DNA of 57,006 nucleotides, from contig JAYMSP010000335.1 of assembly GCA_036897095.1 (NCBI GenBank), forward strand, positions 1-57,006, given 5' to 3'. The notes below the pieces were generated by a model. It made no database searches. It was given only the letters and a program-made list of their open reading frames with translations, and had not been told where the DNA came from. Below, piece after piece: positions 11,801-24,300 of the stretch. The position numbers were made by a program, and so were the translations under genes. The stretch is from Plantago elongata. Its lineage: Eukaryota; Streptophyta; Magnoliopsida; Lamiales; Plantaginaceae. Each line of letters opens with the position of its first letter. Position 1 is the first letter of the stretch.

Positions 11801-14800
11801 ATTATCCAACAGGGAATACAAAGTATCTTTATATTAGAAACCAAACCTTTAACATACCCTCTTGGCTGCACAAACACAATTGAAATTGAACCTTTGACAA
11901 AGACGTGCCAATTCTACTACCACTATTGTTTTTGCTGAGGAATCTGTTCTTGTAAAACTGTTTTTAGTATGGTATGCTATATTTCGAAGCTAATCAAATA
12001 TAGTGGCTTACCTGCTTAATGATCCCAGTGTTGATGAGCTATGGATCTGCGCATGAGAATATTTTAATTGCATCACAATCTGTCACAACTTTTGATGTTT
12101 GTTAATTAATCTCACCGAGGAAAAAATGAATGCCTAAACTTCAGTCATGACAATCACTAATAGTCTTAAATTATTTATAATTCTTATATGGAAGTACACA
12201 GACATACCATTGAGCATGATAACCCAGGTTTTCTTCTGATATAGGCAGCATTATGCACAATAAGAATAATAAAGAAAGTTCCAGACCTAGCAGAGAATTT
12301 CATAAATCCTGCAGCTGCGTTACTGAAAGAAAAGCACCATGGAGTTCTCATAACTGGAGTTCAGCTATGTACAGATATGTGTAAAGTCAGTACAGATGCC
12401 CTCGAGCATTTCAGAAAGGTAATTTACAATCTCAGTCCTGAATATTTCATTATGATGACACATGAGGATTTCCACTTTGGGAACAATTTGATCATTTCTC
12501 TTCATCCCTTTTTGTTATTTTAGAAATGCATAGACGGCCTAGTCAAAGTTCTCAAGGATCTTGCAAACAGTCCGTATGCACCTGAGTATGATGTTTCGGG
12601 GATTTCAGACCCATTTCTCCAAATTAGATTGCTCAGGCTTTTGTGTGTGTTGGGCCAAGGAGATGCTGATGCTAGTGATACTATGAACGATCTACTTGCG
12701 CAGGTACACCAGCATTATATGCCTTATATCTTTCTTCGATGCCCAAACAAAATTTTCATTACTCTATTAATTAATGGCTTTAGTAAGTTTCTATGTAATG
12801 TGACTGGTTCTTCTAGCCTGCACTTTGAGTGGGAATTGGTCTTGACAAATGAACTAGAATCCATGAAAATTTTGCATGGAAGTTTGCATCAGGAAGTTTA
12901 ATTTCATGAGTATTTTCCAATGGGGAGCTCTTAATGAACTTGAAGGGTTGCTGATTGTTTGTTCTGTGCCGCTATGTTGGTGTGTCATATGTATCTCTAT
13001 ATTATTGCTGATTTTTCTGGTTCTTTAACTAGGATCAAACATTTCGCACAGTATTAAATAGCTGACCCAAATCCATCGCTGCCGCCACGAATTATGTGTA
13101 CTATAGTAAAGAAATTTCAATATATCGATTATGTGGTTAATAGATCTTGAGTTGTTGGTCTTAATCAATTCTCTGTGGTGGCCTGAGTCCATGGGTTTAG
13201 ATAATGGAAACATACGCCTTGTAGAAATGCAAGAGTAAGGCTGCATGCAGCCACACCAACACCCTACTTCCCCATAGCTCTTGGGAGAGGGGGTGGTTTT
13301 CTAGGTAGTGATTTGATTTGCAAAAGCACCCACAACCCGGTTGAATATGTATGCATCATATTTTCTCGATGATTCTGTCAAACTCCGACTCCCTAATCCC
13401 CTTCCCCCCATGCCGAACATTATGGTTGACAGTTTGCATCCAAACTTTTGATCCAGTCACTTGCAAATTTCAAGTGGTCATGTAGATTGCTTAACAAAGT
13501 CCTGCATGTTTTTTTTTCTTTCTTGAAATTTAGGTGGCAACCAAAACTGAGTCCAACAAAAATGCTGGGAACGCCATCCTCTATGAATGTGTAGCTACAA
13601 TCATGAGCATTGAAGACAATGGTGGATTAAGGGTGCTTGCTGTTAATATTTTGGGAAGATTTTTGTCCAGCAAAGACAACAATATTAGGTAACTTGTATG
13701 CTGTCATTTGATGACATTGTTTATCTTAACAGAATCATGGTTTCTTCTTGTGGTTCGTCATGTTGACTCTTGAATTTAGAAGTTTCTTCCTATTCCAGAT
13801 AGGTCTACATGGGAATTGAGTGCTATAAAATTCTATCTTTCCTCTACATATCCTGGACACAGTATTAAGCTGCTCAACATTTTATGAACATAAAAACATC
13901 AATTGTCACCTGTTCTGTGTGCTATGTCTCAACATGTTTCCTATTAGGCTGATGGAAATCAAAACCATGCTATGTATTTCAGTATCCTAACCAATAATGT
14001 TTGCTCTAAAGCTCAATAGAAGAGTATACCCTACAAATAACTCCTAGGATCAAGAGAGCTTCCTTGTATAAGAGACTAATGCTAGGCATGACGTCAGTTC
14101 ACACGTCTCCCTGACTTGTGAAAAAGAATATAGAAAAGAGCATGGTTCACTCTTTCAAATGAGATGGTCATTTTATAATCTTCATTTTAGCGAAGCGAGT
14201 TTGTTGGTTCGATTTATCTTAGCCTATGCTGTTTTTATTAATTAACGTGTAAATCCGTCTTCTCAGATATGTTGCATTGAACATGTTGATGAAAGCTATT
14301 GCCTTAGATAGTCAAGCAGTTCAGCGGCACCGAGCAACAATATTGGAATGTGTAAAGGTAACACATGCTGCCATGGTCAATAGGTTCTTTTTGCTTTTCC
14401 AAGTGTGTCTACTCCACTAGTTTAATATTTTCCAAGCATGAAACCAAACACAAGTAACGCTTGCATTCATTGATTGAGCCCTCATTTGCTCTTCTACCGT
14501 CCCCATAAAGTTCCGAGAATTAAAAATAGCATTGTTTTTGTGGTTATGCACCGGACTAAGTTTTCTATGCTTTTGCCATTCCAGGATTCAGATGCTTCAA
14601 TCCGTAAAAGAGCTCTTGAGCTCATTTATCTTCTGGTCAATGAAAACAATGTGAAGTCTTTGACGAAGGATCTTGTTGACTACCTGGAAGTAAGTGACAT
14701 CGAATTCAAGGGAGACCTTACAGCCAAAATTTGTTCTATCGTGGAGAAGTAAGTTATGAGTTATAAATTATCTTCAATCCTTTGTTATTCAAAGGGTCAC

Positions 14801-17800
14801 TTTGGTGCCATTTATTACTCCCTGGTTTCTTGTAATGCTTTCCATCTGTTATTTCCAGTACATTTTTGAAAATGATGAAGAACAGATAGAAGTTTGGTAA
14901 AAAAATTTGAGTATAAAGTTTATGTGAACTTTAAATCACTACCATAAAAATAATACTCCCTAACTTTTCCCAAAATTTATCTTTTAATTAAAAGAAATCT
15001 ATTTTAATGTGATGATTTTGATGATAATGTTAGGCAATTAGGCACTGGATGGACGGGAGTGATTGACTTCCACAGCTTGGATTTTTTTAGTAATACCCTA
15101 GAAATTAGCAAATGAAAGCATTTAAAAAGCGTCAAAAGCGGAGGGAGTACTTTTAAATTTTAATAGTGCTGAGAATATTGTGGTCTGTCTCACTCTCACT
15201 TTCGTATTATCAGAAATTATCATGATTTTTGTAAAATCCTGACATTCAAAATTCACTTTTTGCACAGTTTGCCAGCTGGTGATTTCCCTGAGATGTTGTT
15301 GCATGTTATCCCATCTTCTTATGTTTTTTCTTTCATGTCTATTCAGTAGTTTAACAATTGTGTATAGGATTTCAGCAGTAGATAGATCATAGATGCACTG
15401 CAATTTCATAAACTTAGCCATGCCTTGTCTCATCGGCTGAGTTATGCTCCAGGTTTTCTCCCGAAAAAATATGGTACATCGATCAGATGCTCAGGGTTCT
15501 TTCACAGGTATGGAAGTTGTATTGCCACTACGTATTAAGTAAATGATATTATTCTTTCCAATTTCCATGTAATGCTACAGTTTGATACATGGCAATATAC
15601 TAAGATCAGAATGTTAAGCTCAATCTTGAAATCTGCCCCCTCTTTGGCTACTGTAGTGAGTTAATGCATGATTATGAACTTCCTAATCAAATGGTGCTGC
15701 AGAACCTTGATTGGAAAGTCTACTTGTCAATATCACTTTCCTCTGATAATGACTGAAAATAGTTACAATATGCATCTAGAGATAAAAATAGTTAACATGC
15801 ACATTCAGCCGGCCACCCTCCTGTTTACCCATAGACTGAAATTTCCATTGTACGGTCGTACAGGTGTGTATGTACTCATCTATGGAGGATCATATTTTGT
15901 TGGCAGAAATACTGAAATTTTAGAAGTACTCTTGGTTTATTGGCTGCAGACACTATTAATTATCAATACTTGCTATTGATCATGACTGATTCAAAATACT
16001 TGAGAGTAAACAAATAATTCACTCAAATCTATTTCCACTGGCTTTTCATATTTAGACCGACTGTCATAAACTCTTAGCAACATATAAGCTTCCTTCTCTC
16101 CAAGTCGTCCACATAATCTAGTATATCACCAACATGTATCGGTGTACTATTATTTGAGTCCTGATGAAGTTATGCTACTCATGATAAGATTTTGTTTTCT
16201 TGACTCCTAGTTTTCTCAACTCCATATTCATTAAAATGATATGTTGCAGGCAGGAAATTATGTGAAGGATGATGTTTGGCATGCCCTTATTGTTGTGATT
16301 ACTAATGCCTCTAACCTCCACGGGTATACAGTTAGATCACTATACAGGGCTGTCCAAACTGCAGTTGAACAGGTATGGTTTAGTTACAGAGGCATCAATG
16401 TTTGTTAAATGTCATTACTTGGATGTGCTCATGTCTTAATTATGCTATTGCTCCACTAGGAAACTCTTGTTCGAGTTGCAGTTTGGTGCATTGGAGAATA
16501 TGGTGAGATGTTGGTTGGTAACGTTGGAGTGCTTGATGTTGAGGATCCAATAATTGTGAGTTGATGATTTTGAAGCTTTCTTAATATTGATCTTCACAAT
16601 CTGGACTCCCTGTTTCTAGTCCACCAGCAATTTGCGCAGTTTAATTATAATCTGCCTAAAATACTCATTTGAGATGTTAGCGACATAAACATGACATATT
16701 ATGCGATGATTAGGCTACAAAGCTACATGACCCATCTGTAAAAAGTTGCCCATTTGAAAAAAGCTAACCTAATTCTTCGTGCATGCTTCCTTGAGTTCCT
16801 ATTCGGTATTCACTATACTGTGTACCTTGGTGGCAGATGGTGCTCCAAGTTAAAACCTCGTGATTCTCTCGATCTTCAAATTCAATTCTTCATATACTTT
16901 GAATTCAAACAAAATCATGCATTTCTTTCCAAGTTTGCTGCTCTCATACACATTAGCAATACCTAACTTTTGGCTGAGCTAGAAATAGGGAAAGGCATGA
17001 AGCACTTGGTGATAGTTAGCTTCTATACTCGCTTTGGCTAGCTGTAAATTGCACCTGAGTAGTAACTACATAAAGCTTAAAACCTTCTTTGAAGTTATTG
17101 TGTTCTTTTGCCCTGCTAACTCACATGTCTTGTAGTTAAAAGTAAAACAACATGAAAGACATTCACCTAGATGCCTAAACTTGGGAATGGGAGTTGGTAT
17201 GTATTTTTCTGCATTTACGGTTTCTTTACCTCATAATTAATTCTCTGAGGTTTGCCTCAAAGTTAACCATTTTCACAGAAAATTAATAAATTAGTATGGT
17301 TTCTCATTATTAACCCCCCTCCCCCCCCCCCCCCCCCCCCCCCCCTCTCTCTGAGCAGGTAACAGAGGCCGATACAGTGGATGTTGTAGAAACTGCAATT
17401 ACGCGCCATTCTATGGATCTTACAACTCGAGCTATGTGTTTGATTGCTTTGTTCAAGCTATCAAGCCGTTTCCCATCTTGCTCAAAGTATGTTATTTGCC
17501 TTCAGCATCTGATTCAATATTCTCCACGTGTCTCTAGTTCGTTGGCTTTTGTGTGATCAGGCCAACTGTTTAGAAATCTTCCTAATCTACTTTAAATCCT
17601 TCTTCCCCACTGATCATCATGTGCAGTTGTGCACGTTAGACCTTGTAAAAATATGAAGCCAGTAAATTGTTTCCCATTTTACTGAGAAAAAAGAAATTTC
17701 AGATGTTGTCTGGGCACAAACCTATCCTTGTATAATTTTAAATGCAATAGACAGTTTTAATCACTCAAATCTATTACAGGAGGATAAATAATATTGTTCT

Positions 17801-19862
17801 TAATCAGAAAGGAAGCCTTGCCCTGGAGCTGCAACAGAGAGCCATTGAATTTAATTCCATAATTGAAAAACATGAAAATATCAGGTATTGACTTGGGGTA
17901 TCTTCCTTGGTTGTTAAATAGACCTGTTCCTGTACAAGGTTGTAACATAATGCTTTGTCTCAGGTCCACTTTGGTAGAAAGGATGCCGGTACTTGATGAG
18001 TCAACTTATATTGGAAGGAGAGCTGGTTCTGTTCCCGCTGCTCTGTCCACTTCACAAGGAGTATTGCCGAAACTACCAAATGGTGTTTCCAAATCGCCTG
18101 CAGCACCACTTGTCGATTTACTTGATTTTAGCTCGGATGACCCTATAGTACCCAGCACACCTGGCGGAGATTTTCTGCAAGATCTTCTTGGGGTTAACCT
18201 TTCCCCAGCTTCATTACAAGGTTGATTTTTATTATCCAATAAAGTTCATAGTTTAAATCCCATATCTCTTCTATTCCGATTGAATCATGTAATCATTAAT
18301 CATCCTCGTGACTTTGCTTCTCATACCATGTGAGAACCAAATCATGTGTTCTGGAATGTTGCCGGATATTTTAAGTTATAGGAAGTTGTTCCAGGTATCA
18401 CTACCTGATAATTAACAAATTTTCATGGCAAGCTCATATTTTTATAAAGTTTGTGTTTCTAATATTCAGGAACTAACCAGACTCAGGGGACTGATGCCTT
18501 GATGGATCTTTTGTCTATCGGATCTCCACCTGCTCAAACAGCCTCATCAACACTCGATATGTTATCACCTGCTCAAGATAACAAACACAAAATAGATATG
18601 TTAACTACTTTGACTTCTCCTTCAGCTCAGGCCACTCCTCCAGCCGCAATTTCTCCAATGATGGATTTATTGGATAGTTTTGGACCAAGCTTGTCGGTTC
18701 CTGGTATGAACCAGTAGTCTTTATATCCTGTCGGAATATTTTGCTCCGTGTTTAATAAAAGGTTTACTTTCAATTACAGAGACCAATGGAGCAACTTATC
18801 CATCAGTGGTTGCATTTGAGAGCAGCACCTTGAAAATGACTTTCAACTTTTCAAAGGAGCCTGGAAACCCACAGACGACACTAATTGAGGCTCAGTTTCA
18901 GAACAAGTCACCTAATACCTATTCAAATTTTGTATTCCAGGCTGCTGTCCCGAAGGTAATTTTGAGGGTGCAATTGTCTGTACTAAGAGACAATCTTTAT
19001 GTGCTGTGATTTTAATTTATTGACTTGTGCTTTTTTGTGTTGGCTTGCATGAACCAGATCCCCATTGCTTAATCTTGGTGTGTTTATTGCAAAATCTTTT
19101 ACTATTTATTTAATGAAAATGGGATGAAATAAATGCCGAGGATGGTTTCATCTTACTGTAATATTATCATATCATGCGGCCTGCAAAATTGATGTTGAAT
19201 ATTTAACATGTACTCTTATTGGTTTAATCAGTGAATCTTATAAGCTCTGTTTAGTTATTTTTGGGTGAGTATTTTTATATAAATAATTTATTTGTTATTG
19301 AAATGTGAGAAGTATTGCTGCCTCAGTTTGGCTATAGATATGTTATGCACCAAACAGATTTTCCGCTTGACATATATTTATAATAATTGTGGTTTTGCTT
19401 CACAGTTTCTTCAGTTGCACTTGGATCCAGCAAACAGTAATACTCTTCCTGCTAGTGGCGACGGATCAATCACACAAAAGTTGCGAGTTTCAAACAGCCA
19501 GCACGGCAAGGTATGAACATTCGTGTCTGCTCATTTTTCCCTGTTCTGTTTATTTAGCACCTTTCCTCTTGTTTAGCTCGGACCCAAGCGTTCTCATTTT
19601 CCCTTACTATCTTATATTCACACGCAAAAAAATTGACACCAAACACGTATCTCCAAGTCCAACACATGATAACCCTTTTCTAACACCAAATCAGAGACCC
19701 CAAAACACCATTATGATATTATGATTATCCACTCATCTTCTATTATGCTCGTAATATTGCCTTCAGAAATCCCTGGTCATGCGGATAAGAATAAATTACA
19801 AGGCGGAGGAGAAAGATGTTTTGGAAGAAGGGCAAATCAGCAACTTTCCCCGTGGTTTGTGA
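8828..19862 (+). CDS. AP-1 complex subunit gamma (gamma-adaptin), complete, 18 exons
   Basis: Large subunit of the AP-1 clathrin adaptor, which sorts cargo at the trans-Golgi network/early endosome. Coding exons: 8828-8859, 10647-10949, 11375-11516, 12245-12418, 12524-12703, 13534-13688, 14267-14357, 14585-14748, 15453-15507, 16250-16372, 16460-16555, 17359-17486, 17780-17884, 17964-18220, 18470-18703, 18780-18955, 19406-19510, 19767-19862. All junctions are GT-AG and keep frame, giving 871 residues, close to the roughly 870-880 of plant gamma-adaptins. The N-terminus [11 protein letters not shown] joins to [17 protein letters not shown]; the adaptin trunk of helical repeats follows (for example [30 protein letters not shown]). 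A hinge with DLLDF and FLQDLLGV clathrin-box-like motifs spans about residues 585-745. The C-terminal ear domain begins near [16 protein letters not shown] and ends ISNFPRGL. An intron probably splits the 5' leader, with an acceptor just before gacttggatctgg at about 8780. Intron 1 is about 1.8 kb, intron 8 carries a MITE and intron 11 ends in a long C run. No disabling change was seen. Confidence 0.96.
14956..15147. mobile_element. Stowaway-like MITE in gamma-adaptin intron 8
   Basis: The left end CTCCCTAAC and the inverted right end CTCCCTCCGC are bordered by TA at 14954-14955 and 15148-15149. The interior is AT-rich. The inverted repeats are short and imperfect, so the call is moderate. 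A second possible end (ggacgggagt near 15050) suggests a composite or decayed copy. Confidence 0.45.
17314..17345. repeat. poly-C tract (C6-T-C25) serving as pyrimidine tract of a splice acceptor
   Basis: Six C, one T and 25 C precede tctctctgagcag, so the tract ends 13 bases before the AG acceptor of exon 12 of the gamma-adaptin gene. The exact run length should be treated as uncertain. Confidence 0.9.
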
Positions 19863-20682
19863 AATGCAAAAGTGTATCAGCAGCTCATTGATTTAAAAAA
19901 AGAGGAGTATCTTCTGGTCGGCTTATGTCATCTAATGTTTTGGAAATATACCAGTATAGTGTTTCAGGTATAATTATATGACTATTTTACATGATGCTGT
20001 CTTGTTTACTTTTCATCATGTCTTCCCTTGAAAGGGTTATTTGTGTACATGTACGAGGAAAATAATCAAGAAATTGAAATTTGCCTACGGGTCAATATAG
20101 GAGGAGTTCTCGTTTGATTTTCCTGTGTTGTTGAGGAGTTTGAATTTAGTTTTGTAATTCTATATTCTGTCATAGAGAGCTTTAGGTCTTGATTCAGAAT
20201 ACCAACTATTTTGTATGATATGCCAAAATCTTGTGTTGTTTTCAGAAATTTGAGGCTGTTTTACAATTTGGGTTCCGTATAACTATGCTCTTACTTTCTG
20301 TAGATTGTGACTTTGTATTTTATAATATCATTTTGAATCGAACATGCCATGGTGAAGGAGAAAAAAGAAAAGACAAGTGGATAATCTATTTTACAGGATT
20401 TTTACTGTGCAGTAAATGTAATGTTCATATCACTATTTTACACATTTAGCATGGTTTACCAATGATACATCCTGTCATTACTGAACTTAATTGGTTAGTA
20501 TTTGATTCATGTAATCACATTCCACACCAAAATGAATGATTTTGTATATATGGTGCACCTGTAACCTGTTCTTGGGCTATGCAATCAGTAAACGAGTTTA
20601 TAGTCTATCGTAACCAAAAGTTTTACTTTTAAACCTATACAACAATAATGTACTAATGGAGAAAGTAGTTTTGAAAAATTCA
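19863..20682. other. gamma-adaptin 3' UTR and intergenic sequence
   Basis: The stretch follows the TGA of the ear-domain exon. No other gene is recognised. The polyadenylation point cannot be fixed from sequence alone; the AT-rich stretches from about 20040 on are plausible. Confidence 0.45.
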
Positions 20683-20935
20683 GGGGTTGATTGGAGTAGC
20701 ATTCAAATGCCCATTTAGATGTTACTTGGAAATTTTGTATTTGTCATGACATTTAAATGCCGAAGATTGAAATTGCTCTACAGTATTAACATTTTTCTCT
20801 ACCTATATAACAAACCTATAATCCCATATCCAATTACAATTCTATACCAAACACAATTTTAACAATTCCACTGTAATCCCGATCACTATTCAGACATTTA
20901 AATTGGGGCATTTAAATCGCATGCCAATCATCTCC
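20683..20935. mobile_element. MITE of the GGGxTGxTTGG family, copy 1
   Basis: The left end ggggttgattggagtagcat and the inverted right end ggagatgattggcatgcga match through their first bases. A shared word (tataccaaacacaattt) links this copy to the copies at 36174, 36949 and 50499. No clear target duplication was found, so the superfamily (PIF/Harbinger or hAT) is undecided. Confidence 0.5.
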
Positions 20936-21332
20936 TCAATCTTTGTTCCTATGCAGTTAGTTTTGGAGGATTGTAGTGATCCAAAATTTACCTTTATTAC
21001 CCTCCCACCATTCTCCTTGGAAACTGAAAGTAAGTTAGTTTTTTTATTTATTTCTCATCAGTATTCCCTTATGCGACTAATCCAGTCGAACACTATAGAA
21101 CTCTTAAGGGACGGCTCTCCCAACAATGTGGTAAGTGATGACATTAAGTCATTAACTATGTAAAAACTAACTGGAGAACACAAAAAGAGACTAGAGTTTG
21201 AATAAGTAAAAGGACGAAAACATGATTTCCCCCTTGTGTCAATAACAAAGCCATATTAATTAGTACTACTAAGTCCAGCCCATCCAATTAGCCATCCTCT
21301 TCCCAGAACTTCTTTTTCCTTCCAGCAGGAAA

Positions 21333-24300
21333 ATGGGTAGAAGGAATTCATGGATGGAAAGCACAGTACCCATGTTGGGTATGTTGTTGGCAGTAACAGC
21401 TCTAGCCCTGAACATGATTGTGAGCAAGGTAGCCATGTCTAATGGCACCAGCTTCTTTGTCATCTCTGTTTATTCCAATGCTCTCGCTTCTCTCATTCTT
21501 ATCCCTTCTGGCTTCCTATTTCACAGGTATGTGTTATTTACTCTTTCTTGCTTTTCAATTTCATGATTCAATTTAGAGTATGCTGTGGGTTTTTGTTCAT
21601 ATGGTTCATTCAATTGAAGCTCTGTTCTTGACAGGTCTAATCGTCCTCCACTCACTTTTGGTATTCTCTGCAGAATCTTCTTGCTTGCTTCATTTGGGTG
21701 GGTAACTTTAATAACTCAATCTTGATTACTTCTCTTTGTTTTTACTGGGTCATAAACAAATTAACCGGAACTTATTTTACGAGATACCATCTCTCTCAAA
21801 AGTACAAAGTCAACGGTACTTATCTTTTGTTACACTCACGAATATTTAATGTTTGTAATTGAATATGCATGCGATATTGAACAGTGTGAATGAATAAGCT
21901 AAGTTGGTAGTATTTTTTAACTTGAATCTTGTTTTGTTTGTGATGCGTACCAAAATTGATTGTCAATTAAATGTGTCTTAAGAAAGAAAGCTGATTGGAT
22001 TAATAATGAAAACGAAACAGATGTTTTTTGACTAGTTGAAAGATCAGAATGAGTAGGTGAGTGGAGGGTGTTTTGCACGTTGGTTTAGTAGGTGAAGCGC
22101 TTCCACTACGTCAAATCATGGTCGGAGTGTTGGTTAATATTTAAATTGAGTTTTCTCAATTTCAGCTGTTTTTGAAAAAACCCAAATCAAATATGTAACC
22201 AACTCACCGAGTTTATATCCTCCCTCCAATCCAAAGAACTTTGTGTACTTAAATTAACGAAGGTCTGCAACAAATAGATAATACGTTAATAGGGGTCGCT
22301 TTCAACTTTTTTAATCAATTATTTAAGATTGTATATATTATTATTTTGGTCTCCTAGTGATGGGATAACGATGTCTTAAAAATTCTTGCTATTTCTTCGT
22401 AATAGTATGTGTTAATTGTTTTTGAATGGTTACCGTTCATGTCGCACGGATATTCAGAGAGACGGAGGTAGAAATTTATCAAAATTTTTTATAATAAATT
22501 TAATTAAAATTTTTTTATCATTAATAACTAATAAATTTACGTTTTCAAAACTCATATAGTAAAGAACAATGTTTAGACATAATTTTTTAAATTATATGCT
22601 CATAAAATAAAGAAATTAGATACAACATAACTTTATTTAGATTGAATAAAATAAAATTTAAGTATATTAAGTAAATGAATTTACCATTAAATAGAAAAAA
22701 CAAAGAAACAAAAAGAATTAAATGAAATAAAGATGAATATAAAAATAAAGAAATAAAATATCCCTGTGAAATGTAAAGTAAAAGAACACAGGAAAAGGAG
22801 AGAAACAATAAAAAAGTGTTACAGGAAAATAAAGAAACAATGAAAAATGTGAAGTAAATAAGGATAAAAACATAAACAAAATGGTTGGAAAATCTGACAC
22901 TATTGGGTTCAAAAAATAGAGAAACAATGAAAAATGTGAAGTAAATGAGAAGAAAAAAATATAATATTTTATGGAACATAGGTACGTTAGTTGAGCTGTG
23001 AGCGTTTTTCTCATAATTCTTTCTTTCTTATATATGATTATTATAATATACATTTTATGTCCAGAATCGAGGGTTGCGGCCCCTTGCATGTATGTGGGTC
23101 CGTTCCAAATTTTCGTAAATATTATTAGCGGCACGACTTTAAGGATCCATTTCACATCTTCTGCATTTGGTGTTGATGATGATCATTGTCATTTCTTTTC
23201 ACAGTTGTTTGGCAGACAATTTCAGTTATGCTGGGATTAACAACAGCTCTCCGACACTTGGAACCGAGTTGCTCAACACCATTCCTGGCTTCACTTACAC
23301 ACTCGCCATCATTTTCAGGTGAACGATCACTTTTTCCTCAATCGTCTGAGCCTCTAAGGGGTTTTTCGTACCTTACTCACTTTCCCTTTGCTTTACACAT
23401 ATTATCTGTATTTGTTTCTCCACGTACATTATAGTATGAATGTACATCGGGAGAATTGCAAAATTGGTACTCTAAGTGACCGTCCGTTTCAATTTTGGTC
23501 CTTTTTTTTTTCTATTTCGATTTTGGTCCTGAAGACCGTATAAAAAACCGTATATGCGTATTTCAGCTGAGTCGGCTGAGTCGGCCTGAATTGGAGGTGA
23601 CGTGGCGTTACATGGCACACATACATGACAAATAGCAAGGTGTAGGGTGGTGGCGGGCGGATCTGAGAGGAAGAAGAAGGGCTCCGTGGTGGTGGGCAGA
23701 TCTGGGCGCGGTGGTGGTGGGTGGAACATAATCTGAAGAAGAAGGGGTTAGGCGACGGATTCGAACCTGAAGAAGAAGTCCGCGGTGGTGGTGAGCGAAT
23801 ATGGGAGGAAGAAGACGGCTCGGTGGTGGCGGGCGAGACCTTTCTTCTTCTCCTTCACCAGTCACCACCAATCTTCACTACAACTCGACCGGACACCGTC
23901 TCCGATCTGCCTCCCTCCCTTCGACTCTGATCCGTAACCGTTCACCTAGCCTCAACTCCGCACCTCTATCCACGGATCCACGCAGTTAATCGAAAACGAC
24001 CACCATCCACCACCACCGAGCCCTTCTTCTTCCTCCCAGATCCGCCCACCACCACCCTCCACCTTCAACCACCACCGTCTCCGATCTGTCTCCCCCCCTT
24101 CGTCTCTGATCAGTATACCTTAATTCATCCGACTCAGCAAAGGACCAAAATCGCAAATGAATTTCGTCCATGTCACAAATCCAGTCAGCATAGGACCAAA
24201 ATCGAAATCTAAATTCGCCAAAAAATGGCCCGATTGATCCTTTTAGTCCGTATTTTGCAAATCCGAAAAAAAAAGGACCAAAATCGAAACGGACGGTCAC

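Noticed and set aside
22079-22180. A tRNA-like stretch resembling a SINE (tggtttagtaggtgaagcgc)
   Set aside because: Box B is not convincing and no target duplication or tail was found.
22219-22470. A second Stowaway-like pair (cctccctccaatccaaag and gacggaggtag)
   Set aside because: The two ends match poorly and no TA duplication is clear.
22587-23155. Long minus-strand hydrophobic frames
   Set aside because: They are the complement of A-rich intron sequence (Phe/Leu/Ile from TTT-type codons) in WAT1-related copy 1.
23472-24300. Several open frames of 60-104 codons rich in Arg, Pro, Gly and Ser
   Set aside because: They lie in the interior of the Mutator-like MITE and reflect its cc/ac-rich repeats; no start context, splice or family motif supports a gene.
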